From Pseudomonadota bacterium (lineage in GTDB: Bacteria > Desulfobacterota > Syntrophia > Syntrophales > UBA5619), in assembly GCA_018827585.1 (NCBI GenBank), contig JAHJXP010000210.1:1-12352 (forward strand): a stretch of DNA of 12,352 nucleotides, in the 5' to 3' direction. The notes beneath the pieces were generated by a model. The model was not told where the DNA came from, did no database searches, and saw only the letters and a list, made by a program, of their open reading frames with translations. Numbering within the stretch: the stretch's first letter is position 1; every line of letters starts with the position of its first letter. Position numbers and translations under genes: made by a program. Below, piece after piece: positions 1-6,619 of this stretch.

Positions 1-149
1 CCCGGGACGCTGCATAGGCGAGTCACCGCCTCGCGATAACGATCCGTGGTCGACAGTTCTTTCAACAACCGCGTCTGTTGTTCGATCAGTTCACTCACCA
101 TCAGATACTGCTTCAAACGATGAACGAGCGTGGCTGGAGTCGCCCTCCC
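1..149 (-). pseudogene. Fragment of an IS110-family transposase, cut at both ends
   Basis: Read on the minus strand, this stretch is open from an in-frame TGA at 150-152 to the window edge. It encodes a helical linker followed by LCSVPG, which resembles the coiled linker and the start of the Transposase_20 domain (typical text 'L.SIPGIG') of IS110/IS1111 transposases. These enzymes normally carry an N-terminal DEDD RuvC-like catalytic domain of about 150 residues. Nothing like it is visible upstream of the stop, so the 5' part is missing. The remainder of the C-terminal half would lie to the left of the window. The first ATG in frame is at 101. The remnant may have been truncated by arrival of the neighbouring IS630-type element or by older decay. 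The family call rests on a short match and is moderate. Confidence 0.5.
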
Positions 150-208
150 TCATATAAGACAGTCAGTCGCTACCTTCTTCGCAAGACGTCGCGTCCAATG
201 CTCAGATC

Positions 209-1411
209 GTGAAGTTGCAGGGATTGGTGGGCCATCTGAGAAGAACTTTGATCGTCCAATCCACAGTGACACGCTTGCTGAAAGTCCCGGAGCTTCGCCC
301 AAGGATCGTCGGCTCTACGTTCAGGTTCATGCGGTTGGGGCCGCACGAAAAGAGCTACGTTCTTTCTCGTCTCCAGAACTATAAGTTCGCTGGCGGCGCG
401 CTACCCGATTTTTGCGCTGCCGTTGGTATCTCGACGTCCACCATCGAGCGATGGGCAGCAGCCTGCGCACGATACGGCGAGGCAGGACTTTACGCGCGAA
501 CGCGGCGCAAGTTCGCCAAGCGCGCCAGCGCCAAGGAGACCAACGCGCGAATACTGGAACTTTTTCACAATCAGCCGCGGACCTATGGCATCAATAGGGC
601 AAGTTGGACTGGAGAAAGTTTAGCTGACGCACTCCACCGCACATTTCGGATAACTATCTCCGGAGGAAGCGCCAGAAGGCATCTTCGTCGGGTTGGATAT
701 ACGATGCGGAGGGCCAAACAAGTTCTCACCAGTCCCGATACCGATTATCGGGAGAAGGTAGAAACCCTTCTGCAAACGCTGCAAACGCTTCGAGAAACGG
801 AGATGTTGTTCTTTGTAGACGAACTCGGACCTCTTCCGGTCAAGAAACATGGCGGTAGATTGTTCGTAAAAAAGGGGGAGGCTTTTGTCGTACCCCAATA
901 TCAGACTCCGAAAGGTTCAATCATCCAGGCCGGGGCTTTGAGTGCGACCACAAACCAGATGACCTGGTGCTTTGTTCAGTCGAAAGATAGCAGGGCAATG
1001 GTTGACCTAATTGAAATCCTGTTCAACCAGCATCGAGATAAAACTCGTCTCTACATCACTTGGGACGCCGCATCTTGGCATGATTCGATCTCGCTGGTTG
1101 ACTGGCTTGAGACCTTCAATCAGCAGACGATAAAGACAGAGGAGGGACCGCTGCTCGCACTGCTGCCGCTACCAAGCTGCTCTCAGTTTCTCAACATAAT
1201 TGAGTCCGCATTTGGTGTGATGAAGAAGGCTGTCATTCACCATTCTGACTACCAATCTGACGACGAAATGAAGACTGCGATCTCTCAGCACTTTGTCGAG
1301 CGAAATGTGTACTTTCAAGAGAACCCGAAACGTGCCGGCAAGAAGATCTGGGAGATCGACTTCTTCCGGGACATGGATATCCTCCGCTCGGGAAATTATC
1401 GTGAATGGTGA
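209..1411 (+). CDS. IS630-family DDE transposase
   Basis: This is a cut-and-paste transposase of the IS630/Tc1-mariner superfamily. In the 400-residue reading, residues about 41-95 form a helix-turn-helix (core GISTSTIERW). Residues about 111-168 form a second winged-helix-like region, ending SARRHLRRVGY. The DDE catalytic domain follows, with likely catalytic residues D204 (FFVDELG), D286 (ITWDAASWH) and E332 (FLNIIESAFG). The tail ERNVYFQENPKRAGKKIW is typical of a large IS630 subgroup. The GTG start at 209 has no good ribosome-binding site, and the first 40 residues look unlike the family. ATG 329 would give 360 residues and is equally or more plausible. The frame is intact, so the enzyme may be active. 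The stop codon overlaps the start of the PolA-like gene. No convincing promoter is seen upstream. Confidence 0.9.
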   Translation: MKLQGLVGHLRRTLIVQSTVTRLLKVPELRPRIVGSTFRFMRLGPHEKSYVLSRLQNYKFAGGALPDFCAAVGISTSTIERWAAACARYGEAGLYARTRRKFAKRASAKETNARILELFHNQPRTYGINRASWTGESLADALHRTFRITISGGSARRHLRRVGYTMRRAKQVLTSPDTDYREKVETLLQTLQTLRETEMLFFVDELGPLPVKKHGGRLFVKKGEAFVVPQYQTPKGSIIQAGALSATTNQMTWCFVQSKDSRAMVDLIEILFNQHRDKTRLYITWDAASWHDSISLVDWLETFNQQTIKTEEGPLLALLPLPSCSQFLNIIESAFGVMKKAVIHHSDYQSDDEMKTAISQHFVERNVYFQENPKRAGKKIWEIDFFRDMDILRSGNYREW

Positions 1412-3720
1412 AGCCCATGGACACAACCCTCTTTGTAATAGACGCGACATTTCTTCTGGAAGCAACCCGCAAGACCTTCCACGGAGCGCCTCTGTTGAAG
1501 GACGCCAATGGACATGACACAACGATGCTATTTGGATTCGTGCGAGACCTTTTTCGCCTACGCAACCGGCTTGGCGCGAGGAACGCTCTCGCTGTTGTGG
1601 GCAATGATCGGACTGACTTGCCTGAACCAGTCTTGGCTGACGTTATTGATTTCCTGCAGAGACTTCGCGTCCCAGTCGTTCAGTCGAACGGTGCCCGAGC
1701 AGGCGACCTATGTGCTGGTCTGAACTCGCACTGCAACTGGATAGTTTCATCAAACAAGGCGATGCTTCAATTGATTAGTGACCGATGTGGCGTCATCTTC
1801 CCGATGAAAGGAGGAGAAATAGATATTGTCACAAACAAATCGATACATCAGCGATTTGGAGTACGTTCGCATCAGGTCCCGTCTTTTCTGACGCTTACGG
1901 AGAAAAACGGGCATGATCCAGTTCTTACTCATAGGCAGGCAGTGAGATTTCTGGAGTTATACGGGAGTCTTGAGGCTGGCTTGGAAGAGGCGCAAGCCGG
2001 CGATTTGGACCAGGTTAGGCGGAAGCTGCTTGCGAGGAGGGACGTTCTCTTAGAACGTTGCCATGCGCTCCGATTCAGCGCCGCATCGTGGGAGGGGATG
2101 ATCCGAAGTCCTCCTTCGGAAACCAGGTTGATAGACGATGAAGAGGAGGCAGCGTCTGTATTGAGGGCGTACGGCTTCTGGTCCCTGATTCGACTGCTAC
2201 CGTTGTCAGATATTACAGAGAACATCTCGGATATGTTAGGCGGGGAGACTTCGGCAGATTACAGGGCAGTTCGCACGAGAACAGATTTCGAAGAGCTGGC
2301 GAAATTGGTTAAAGAGGCCCGAGTCTGCGCCATCGACACCGAGGCTAGCGATAAGGATCCGAGGAATGCCTCGCTTTATGGCGTGGCATTTTCAGTGAGG
2401 GAGCGGCAGGGGATCTATGTGCCTCTTACGCAGGCGGACCTGGATGGCGTTTCTTCCGATGAGGTTCGGGCATGGTTGATCGAGTTGTTCAAGGGCAAGA
2501 CGAACTTCATTGGGCATAACATCAAATACGATTATGTGATCCTCTGGAAACATGGCATCAAGGTGCGCGCTGTACATTTTGATACGATGTTGGCTGCCGG
2601 AGAGTGTTTTGGAGATTGGGAGTTTTTCAACCTTGGCGAAGTCTCGAGAAAGTTGTTGGGGAAAACGATCAAGCGATACGGGGATATCGTCGAGAAGGGT
2701 CAGACTTTCCTGGACGTCCCATTCAAGGAACTGGTAGACCATGCCTGTACGGATGCTGATATGGCGCTTCGACTGTACAGTAGGCTCTGCGAGGAGCTTC
2801 GCAAACGGGGGATAGAAGAGGTGTTCCTGAAGGAAAGAATGGGCTTGCTTGCGTCGCTCGCCGAGAGAGAATGTGAAGGTGTCAGAATAGATGTGAAGAG
2901 AATCACAGCATATGCGGCTCGCTTTGAGAAGCAGGCGGACGACCTCAAGAAGTCGATTTTGGAGAAAGCGAGTTTTGAGTTTGATCCGGACTCACCGAAG
3001 GCGACAGGTGATGCGTTGCGAAAGATGGACTCGTTGAGGGAGAAAATAGGCTCGCGTGGGCCAACGCAATCAGAAATGGAGCAATTGGCGTGGCGTGATC
3101 CTCTGGTAGCGCGGATTGTGAGATATAGACGGATCCGTAAGCAACTTCGGGATATTGATTCGATCATCAATGCTACAAAGCAGGGGAAGGTCTTCCCGTT
3201 GTTCAGTCAAATAAGGTCACCGCACCTGAGTTTGACCTCGGCTGGTCCGAACATGGATGAGGCCTTGAGAGCGGGTGCAGTCATCGACGAACTGTTACGC
3301 AATGAATGGGCTGATGGCAAGAGGTCATTGCATAGGTTGCAGCAGGTAACGGGGGACGCCGTTCTCAAGGACGAACTGGTCAAGGGCCGGCGGTCAGGTT
3401 TCAAATCGGGCGACAGCGATGTAGACGGATTGGAACAGTTGGATATCGTGCTTTCGACAGCGATTGGTCTTTCGGACGCGGCGATGTGTAAGCGCTTCCT
3501 TATCAGCCCGGAGAAGGCTGCCAAGATCCGCACAAGGTTGCGGGGACGTTATGAGCTCGCCTTTGAATGGTTGGAACGCTTTTGCAGAGAAGCAATGGCG
3601 CAGGGCTACGCGGAATATGCTGGCCAGCGGAAATACATAGAGGGGCTTCGAAGCTCCAACATCGACAAGAAGAATAAGGCAGCGAAGGCTGCCGTCAGAT
3701 GGCTGCTGCACTACGCATAG
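1405..3720 (+). CDS. DNA polymerase I-like protein with only the 3'-5' exonuclease site intact
   Basis: The 771-residue protein follows the Pol I domain order. Residues about 6-260 match the 5'-nuclease/FEN domain. D13 is kept, but the EADD acids read R98-A-G100-D101, the ADKD acids read N117-K-A119, and the GDxSDN turn is replaced by EKNGHD, so this nuclease is probably dead. Residues about 285-470 are a DnaQ-like exonuclease with D311 and E313, D376 and D450; H446 replaces the usual Tyr of motif III. Residues about 471-760 match thumb, fingers and part of the palm. The segment with motif A (DYSQIELR) is missing, motif B is altered, and the protein ends before motif C. DNA synthesis is therefore unlikely, while exonuclease or DNA-end binding is possible. 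ATG 1405 overlaps the transposase stop (ATGGTGA); ATG 1417 is an alternative. The long open frame argues against a simple pseudogene. Confidence 0.85.
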   Translation: MVKPMDTTLFVIDATFLLEATRKTFHGAPLLKDANGHDTTMLFGFVRDLFRLRNRLGARNALAVVGNDRTDLPEPVLADVIDFLQRLRVPVVQSNGARAGDLCAGLNSHCNWIVSSNKAMLQLISDRCGVIFPMKGGEIDIVTNKSIHQRFGVRSHQVPSFLTLTEKNGHDPVLTHRQAVRFLELYGSLEAGLEEAQAGDLDQVRRKLLARRDVLLERCHALRFSAASWEGMIRSPPSETRLIDDEEEAASVLRAYGFWSLIRLLPLSDITENISDMLGGETSADYRAVRTRTDFEELAKLVKEARVCAIDTEASDKDPRNASLYGVAFSVRERQGIYVPLTQADLDGVSSDEVRAWLIELFKGKTNFIGHNIKYDYVILWKHGIKVRAVHFDTMLAAGECFGDWEFFNLGEVSRKLLGKTIKRYGDIVEKGQTFLDVPFKELVDHACTDADMALRLYSRLCEELRKRGIEEVFLKERMGLLASLAERECEGVRIDVKRITAYAARFEKQADDLKKSILEKASFEFDPDSPKATGDALRKMDSLREKIGSRGPTQSEMEQLAWRDPLVARIVRYRRIRKQLRDIDSIINATKQGKVFPLFSQIRSPHLSLTSAGPNMDEALRAGAVIDELLRNEWADGKRSLHRLQQVTGDAVLKDELVKGRRSGFKSGDSDVDGLEQLDIVLSTAIGLSDAAMCKRFLISPEKAAKIRTRLRGRYELAFEWLERFCREAMAQGYAEYAGQRKYIEGLRSSNIDKKNKAAKAAVRWLLHYA

Positions 3721-3953
3721 GTCACCTGAGCATGGGGCCTCCACGGAAGGGTGTAAAAAGGACTGTGTGGCTGGTTGCAGCGCCCTGCAGAACGACGTTA
3801 TTCGACGTGAAAGAAATTGCAGACTACGACTGGCAATCCTCACTTCGATTCCAAATCAAAAACCATCGACTTGTAGTTGAAATAAAAAAAGCTGTGCCGA
3901 GAAGACTCTTTTTTTATGCATCATGTGTTGGGGACGGCCGGAAAAACAAATAG
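3699..3953 (+). CDS. Possible small ORF; may be an out-of-frame remnant of a PolA C-terminus
   Basis: This 84-codon frame starts at an ATG inside the last 22 bases of the PolA-like gene and lies in the -1 frame relative to it. Part of it resembles the missing end of family A polymerases. The text AAPCRTTLFD recalls the APMQGTAAD segment after the fingers. About 24 residues later, QIKNHRLVVEI recalls motif C and its strand (QVHDELVFEV), with HDE replaced by NHR. If real, the ancestral polymerase reading frame was broken near 3700 and the palm end survives in decay. No ribosome-binding site stands out, and the last 25 codons pass through an A7/T7 hairpin that looks non-coding. It may equally be a chance frame. 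Confidence 0.25.
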   Translation: MAAALRIGHLSMGPPRKGVKRTVWLVAAPCRTTLFDVKEIADYDWQSSLRFQIKNHRLVVEIKKAVPRRLFFYASCVGDGRKNK

Positions 3954-3983
3954 AACAGGGGTCGCATCATCGATGCAACCCCT
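3940..3983 (-). terminator. Rho-independent terminator of tRNA-Glu, probably bidirectional
   Basis: A 12-bp stem is formed by 3957-3968 and 3972-3983 around a 3-base loop. In the minus-strand transcript the only imperfect pair is a G-U. The minus strand continues GTTCTATTTGTTTTT, a good U tract, 12 bases after the tRNA CCA end. In the plus direction the same stem has one C-A mismatch and is followed by GGTTTTTATTATT, so it could also stop transcription arriving from the PolA-like gene. Confidence 0.85.
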
Positions 3984-3995
3984 GGTTTTTATTAT

Positions 3996-4071
3996 TGGCG
4001 TCCCCACGGGGAGTCGAACCCCGGTTACCGGCGTGAAAGGCCAGTGTCCTAGGCCACTAGACGATGGGGAC
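3996..4071 (-). tRNA. tRNA-Glu (anticodon UUC), CCA encoded
   Basis: The reverse complement folds as a 76-base tRNA. The acceptor stem GTCCCCA pairs with TGGGGAC, with discriminator G and a genomically encoded CCA at 3996-3998. The anticodon arm CTGGC/GCCGG encloses the loop CTTTCAC, giving anticodon TTC (UUC) for glutamate. The T arm carries GGTTCGACTCC. The sequence closely follows the bacterial tRNA-Glu pattern as I recall it from E. coli. It has its own promoter at 4132-4160 and a terminator directly behind it. The mobile region begins beyond the 3' end, the side where tRNA-targeting elements usually integrate. Confidence 0.97.
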
Positions 4072-4131
4072 GTCTTGAGCGGATGAAAAAATACACTGCA
4101 TGCCTGTTGGCATTCCCGTAAGAAGGGGCAG

Positions 4132-4160
4132 CTTATATAATGTTGACCGGGAGATGTCAA
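4132..4160 (-). promoter_or_regulatory. Sigma-70-type promoter of tRNA-Glu
   Basis: On the minus strand a perfect -35 TTGACA (4160-4155) is followed after exactly 17 bases by -10 TATAAG (4137-4132), 5 of 6 matches to TATAAT. The bases after the -10 are CTGCCCC, a GC-rich discriminator of the type found at stable-RNA promoters under stringent control. The transcript would carry a leader of roughly 50 bases before the tRNA. That leader includes a small hairpin, ATGCC-AACA-GGCAT. Confidence 0.8.
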
Positions 4161-4220
4161 GCGCCAATTGCGGACGCCAAAGCGGGCGGTGGATGATGGG
4201 CGAACGGCAGGAGGGCGGGA

Positions 4221-6344
4221 TCAGTCGAAGACAACAGGATCGCGCAGGATCGCCTCCCGGGCTTTCCAGGCCAGCGCGGCGACCTCGGGATGGGTTTCCT
4301 TCAGTGAGGTGAGCTGCCGGAGGTTGTCGGCGGTCCGCATGACGAGCATGGCCATATCCCCTTCGGCGATCCCGACCTTCCGGATGATCAGGTTCCAGTT
4401 GCCGCCCGCCGCCCATTCGTAGATCACCGCCGCCGGCCACAAGTAGAGAGGGGCGACCGGGAAACCGCCCGCCTTCAGCCGTTCCGCCAGGTCCGAAAGG
4501 GTTTTCATCACCCGGTCGTAGGCGCGGGTCAGGCGGCTGGGGAGATCCTTCCGGGCCATGTTCAGATCCTGGTCCCCGTCATAGACGAAAGGGGCGATGA
4601 CGGCCGCCAGGAGCCTTTCATCATCTCGGGGCAGGACGCCCCGCCGGATAGACTCCGCGACGAGGAGGGGCTGATCCAGGCGGAGCTTGGCGGCCCAGAT
4701 CCCGTTTTCCGTCAGGCGATTATTTTCAGCCACGAACCCCTCCTGCTGGAGAAAGCGAAGGTGCCTCTGAAAATCCGTCCAGAGATCGGTCTTTTCCCCG
4801 GCCGGCCGTCCTGGCGCCGTTCCGAGGCGCCGCTGCCAGCTCGCTAGGGAATTCGCGAAGATCTCCCGGATATCTTCCGGCGTCTGGGAAAGGAGGAGGT
4901 TGAGAACCATCGAAAAGTCGCTCCGGATCCGGCTCGCAATCGCTTCCGGTTTCTTCAGCAGGAGTTTCCGGATGTGGACGAGGTCCATGAACCGTCCCGG
5001 CGCGACGAGCATGAATCCCACCCGGTCCTGACCCCGTCGGCCTGCCCTTCCCGTCATCTGGTGAAATTCGGTGCCGGAAAGGGGTGCGAAATCGCGGCCG
5101 TTGAAGAGATCGGAATTCATCAAAACGATCGTCCGGGCGGGGAAGTTGACCCCTGCGGCGACGGTGGAGGTCGCGAAGATCGCCCGCAGTTGTCCCTTTT
5201 TCATCAGCGTTTCCACCAGAAACTTCCAGGCGGGAAGCTGCCCTCCGTGATGGGAGGCCACGCGAGCCGCCCGGAGATCATTAAGATGCCTGTGGTTCCG
5301 GAGGTAGGGAAAGCGCTCCAGGAGCGCCTCCAGTTCGGTCAGGAATGTTTCGTCCCCTGTTCCGCCTTCCGGCGGCGCGCATTGCACGAGGGCCGCGTCG
5401 CACTCAGAGCGGGATTTGAGGAAAAAGATCGCCGGCAGGAGACGAAAATGGCCCAGGACTTCTATCATCTCTCCGAACGGGGGGCCGCCCCGGTCCGGAC
5501 GACCGTGAAACCGCCGGCCGATGAAGTCGCCGATCCCCCCGAAGAGCCTGTTCTTCTCGACCAGGGGCATGAGGCGTCCCGACGGGTGGAGAAACAAGGG
5601 GTAAAGGGGTACGGGCCTTTTCTCTTCCCGGATCACCCGGCAGGGCTTCCCCCGGACGGAGGTAAGCCAGGCGGCGATCTCCTCGCCGTTGCCGATGGTC
5701 GCCGACAGCAGCAACAGGCCGATCCGGGCGGGGAGATAGATCATGATCTCCTCCCAGACGACGCCTCGGTCCTGGTCCCCGAGAAAATGGGCCTCGTCGA
5801 GGATGACCAGATCGCAGTTCAGGTTCTCCCCGCTGTGCATGGCGTCGTAGAGCTGGTTCCGGAGGATTTCGGTGGTTCCGACGATGATCGGGGCGTCGGT
5901 GTTTTCCTTCGTGTCGCCGGTCACGATCCCGACATTGGCCTCGTCGAAGAGGTGGCCGAAGTCGACCCATTTGGCATTGGTGAGGGCCTTCAGGGGAGAG
6001 GCGTACCAGCAGCGGCCGCCCTTGAGGAAGACGGACCGGATGGCCTCCTCGGCAATCCAGGTCTTTCCGGAACCGGTCGGGGCCATGACGAGGCAATCGG
6101 CATCCCGGATCGCCTCGAGGGCTTCGATCTGAAACGGGTCCGGCCTGAACGCAGCGGCGGGAGGTTTCCCGATCTTTGCGAAGACCCCTTTGAGCGCCGG
6201 TTCCGCCTCGGGCTTCATCCGGACATGGGGGCGGGATCGCCTCCCCCCGATGGAGCGGCGGGACGCGCCTCTCTTTGGCTGGTTCCCGGTTGTTCCGGGA
6301 GGTCTTTTTCGGGGAGATGATTTACGTGTCATAGGGGTGCTCAT
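4221..6344 (-). CDS. Ski2/Mtr4-like superfamily 2 DEAH-box helicase
   Basis: This is an ATP-dependent nucleic-acid helicase of the Ski2-like group, probably acting on RNA. From ATG 6344 the protein has 707 residues. An Arg/Lys-rich, low-complexity N-terminus of about 60 residues precedes the core. Motif I is APTGSGKT (88-95), motif II DEAH (183-186), motif III SAT (214-216) and motif VI QMTGRAGRRG (429-438). The C-terminal half resembles the winged-helix and helical (DSHCT-like) part of Ski2/Mtr4/HelY proteins. The frame stays open upstream to a GTG at 6386, and ATG 6332 is also possible; none has a clear ribosome-binding site. Eukaryotic and archaeal relatives serve RNA decay or DNA repair. 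The bacterial role is not evident from this context. The gene looks monocistronic, with the tRNA-Glu promoter behind its stop. Confidence 0.9.
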   Translation of the reverse strand: MSTPMTRKSSPRKRPPGTTGNQPKRGASRRSIGGRRSRPHVRMKPEAEPALKGVFAKIGKPPAAAFRPDPFQIEALEAIRDADCLVMAPTGSGKTWIAEEAIRSVFLKGGRCWYASPLKALTNAKWVDFGHLFDEANVGIVTGDTKENTDAPIIVGTTEILRNQLYDAMHSGENLNCDLVILDEAHFLGDQDRGVVWEEIMIYLPARIGLLLLSATIGNGEEIAAWLTSVRGKPCRVIREEKRPVPLYPLFLHPSGRLMPLVEKNRLFGGIGDFIGRRFHGRPDRGGPPFGEMIEVLGHFRLLPAIFFLKSRSECDAALVQCAPPEGGTGDETFLTELEALLERFPYLRNHRHLNDLRAARVASHHGGQLPAWKFLVETLMKKGQLRAIFATSTVAAGVNFPARTIVLMNSDLFNGRDFAPLSGTEFHQMTGRAGRRGQDRVGFMLVAPGRFMDLVHIRKLLLKKPEAIASRIRSDFSMVLNLLLSQTPEDIREIFANSLASWQRRLGTAPGRPAGEKTDLWTDFQRHLRFLQQEGFVAENNRLTENGIWAAKLRLDQPLLVAESIRRGVLPRDDERLLAAVIAPFVYDGDQDLNMARKDLPSRLTRAYDRVMKTLSDLAERLKAGGFPVAPLYLWPAAVIYEWAAGGNWNLIIRKVGIAEGDMAMLVMRTADNLRQLTSLKETHPEVAALAWKAREAILRDPVVFD

Positions 6345-6431
6345 CAGGGAAGCGCGGCGCCGTAAAGGCCGAAAGTCCGATCGCACATGGTATGCGCAAG
6401 TTCATCTCCGCGCTCCCGCCGCAAATTATGA

Positions 6432-6586
6432 CGACTTCGTAAAAAGTCCGGATGCTGCGTTGCGCTTCATCCCTCGTCGTTGCGGCGTACGCCAAAGTAC
6501 GCCTCACTCCTCGGGTTTCGCGCGCCTTGCCTGCGGCCTTTTTACGAAGCCGCCCCCAGTTCAAGGCTTTTTATGACTTTTTACGA
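6432..6586. repeat. Cruciform-forming intergenic repeat with CTTTTTACGAAG arms
   Basis: Outer arms CTTCGTAAAAAG (6435-6446) and CTTTTTACGAAG (6538-6549) are perfect 12-bp inverted repeats. At the centre a second hairpin pairs GGCGTAC (6484-6490) with GTACGCC (6497-6503) around GCCAAA. A further copy of the arm, GACTTTTTACGA, lies at 6575-6586. The unit fills the gap between the HMG-CoA-lyase-like stop and the helicase start, both genes being on the minus strand. From memory, dispersed repeats of this look are common between genes in Syntrophales and related Desulfobacterota. Copy number cannot be judged from one window. It may be a REP-like or MITE-like sequence and may also stop or stabilise transcripts. 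Confidence 0.75.
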
Positions 6587-6619
6587 GAGCGTCAGATATT
6601 CGCAGCGGGCCGGTGCGGA

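Larger units (their letters stand above)
153..3953 (+). mobile_element. IS630-type element carrying a PolA-like passenger gene (ends unresolved)
   Basis: The span runs from the end of the IS110 scrap to just before the tRNA terminator and holds a plus-strand gene pair: an IS630-family transposase and a DNA-polymerase-I-like protein that overlap by 7 bases. Base composition is visibly lower in G+C than in the genes beyond the tRNA, consistent with acquired DNA. IS630 elements insert at TA and have short terminal inverted repeats. I compared about 100-330 with the reverse complement of 3720-3960 and found only short matches that chance could give, so the limits quoted are outer bounds and not measured ends. 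The polA-like gene could be true cargo or merely an adjacent acquired gene. The overlapping start argues for a single transcriptional unit. Confidence 0.5.

Noticed and set aside
198..3735. ATGCTCAG near 198-205 with its reverse complement near 3728-3735 as element inverted repeats
   Set aside because: The match is only 8 bases, and neighbouring bases do not extend it. One such match is expected by chance when comparing two stretches of about 230 bases.
130..3773. GTGGCTGG at 130-137 and 3766-3773 as a direct repeat flanking the element
   Set aside because: Eight bases with no extension. IS630 elements duplicate TA only, so a repeat of this length is not expected and is probably chance.
3884..3915. 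A7/T7 hairpin (AAAAAAAG pairing with CTTTTTTT) as a terminator
   Set aside because: The stem is almost all A-T with a 16-base loop, too weak for an intrinsic terminator. A strong terminator lies 40 bases further on.
4974..6320. Plus-strand open frame of 448 codons opposite the helicase gene
   Set aside because: It lies antisense to a clear helicase with all motifs. Its product is a charged, Gly/Asp-rich string with no fold, typical of a shadow frame in high-G+C DNA.
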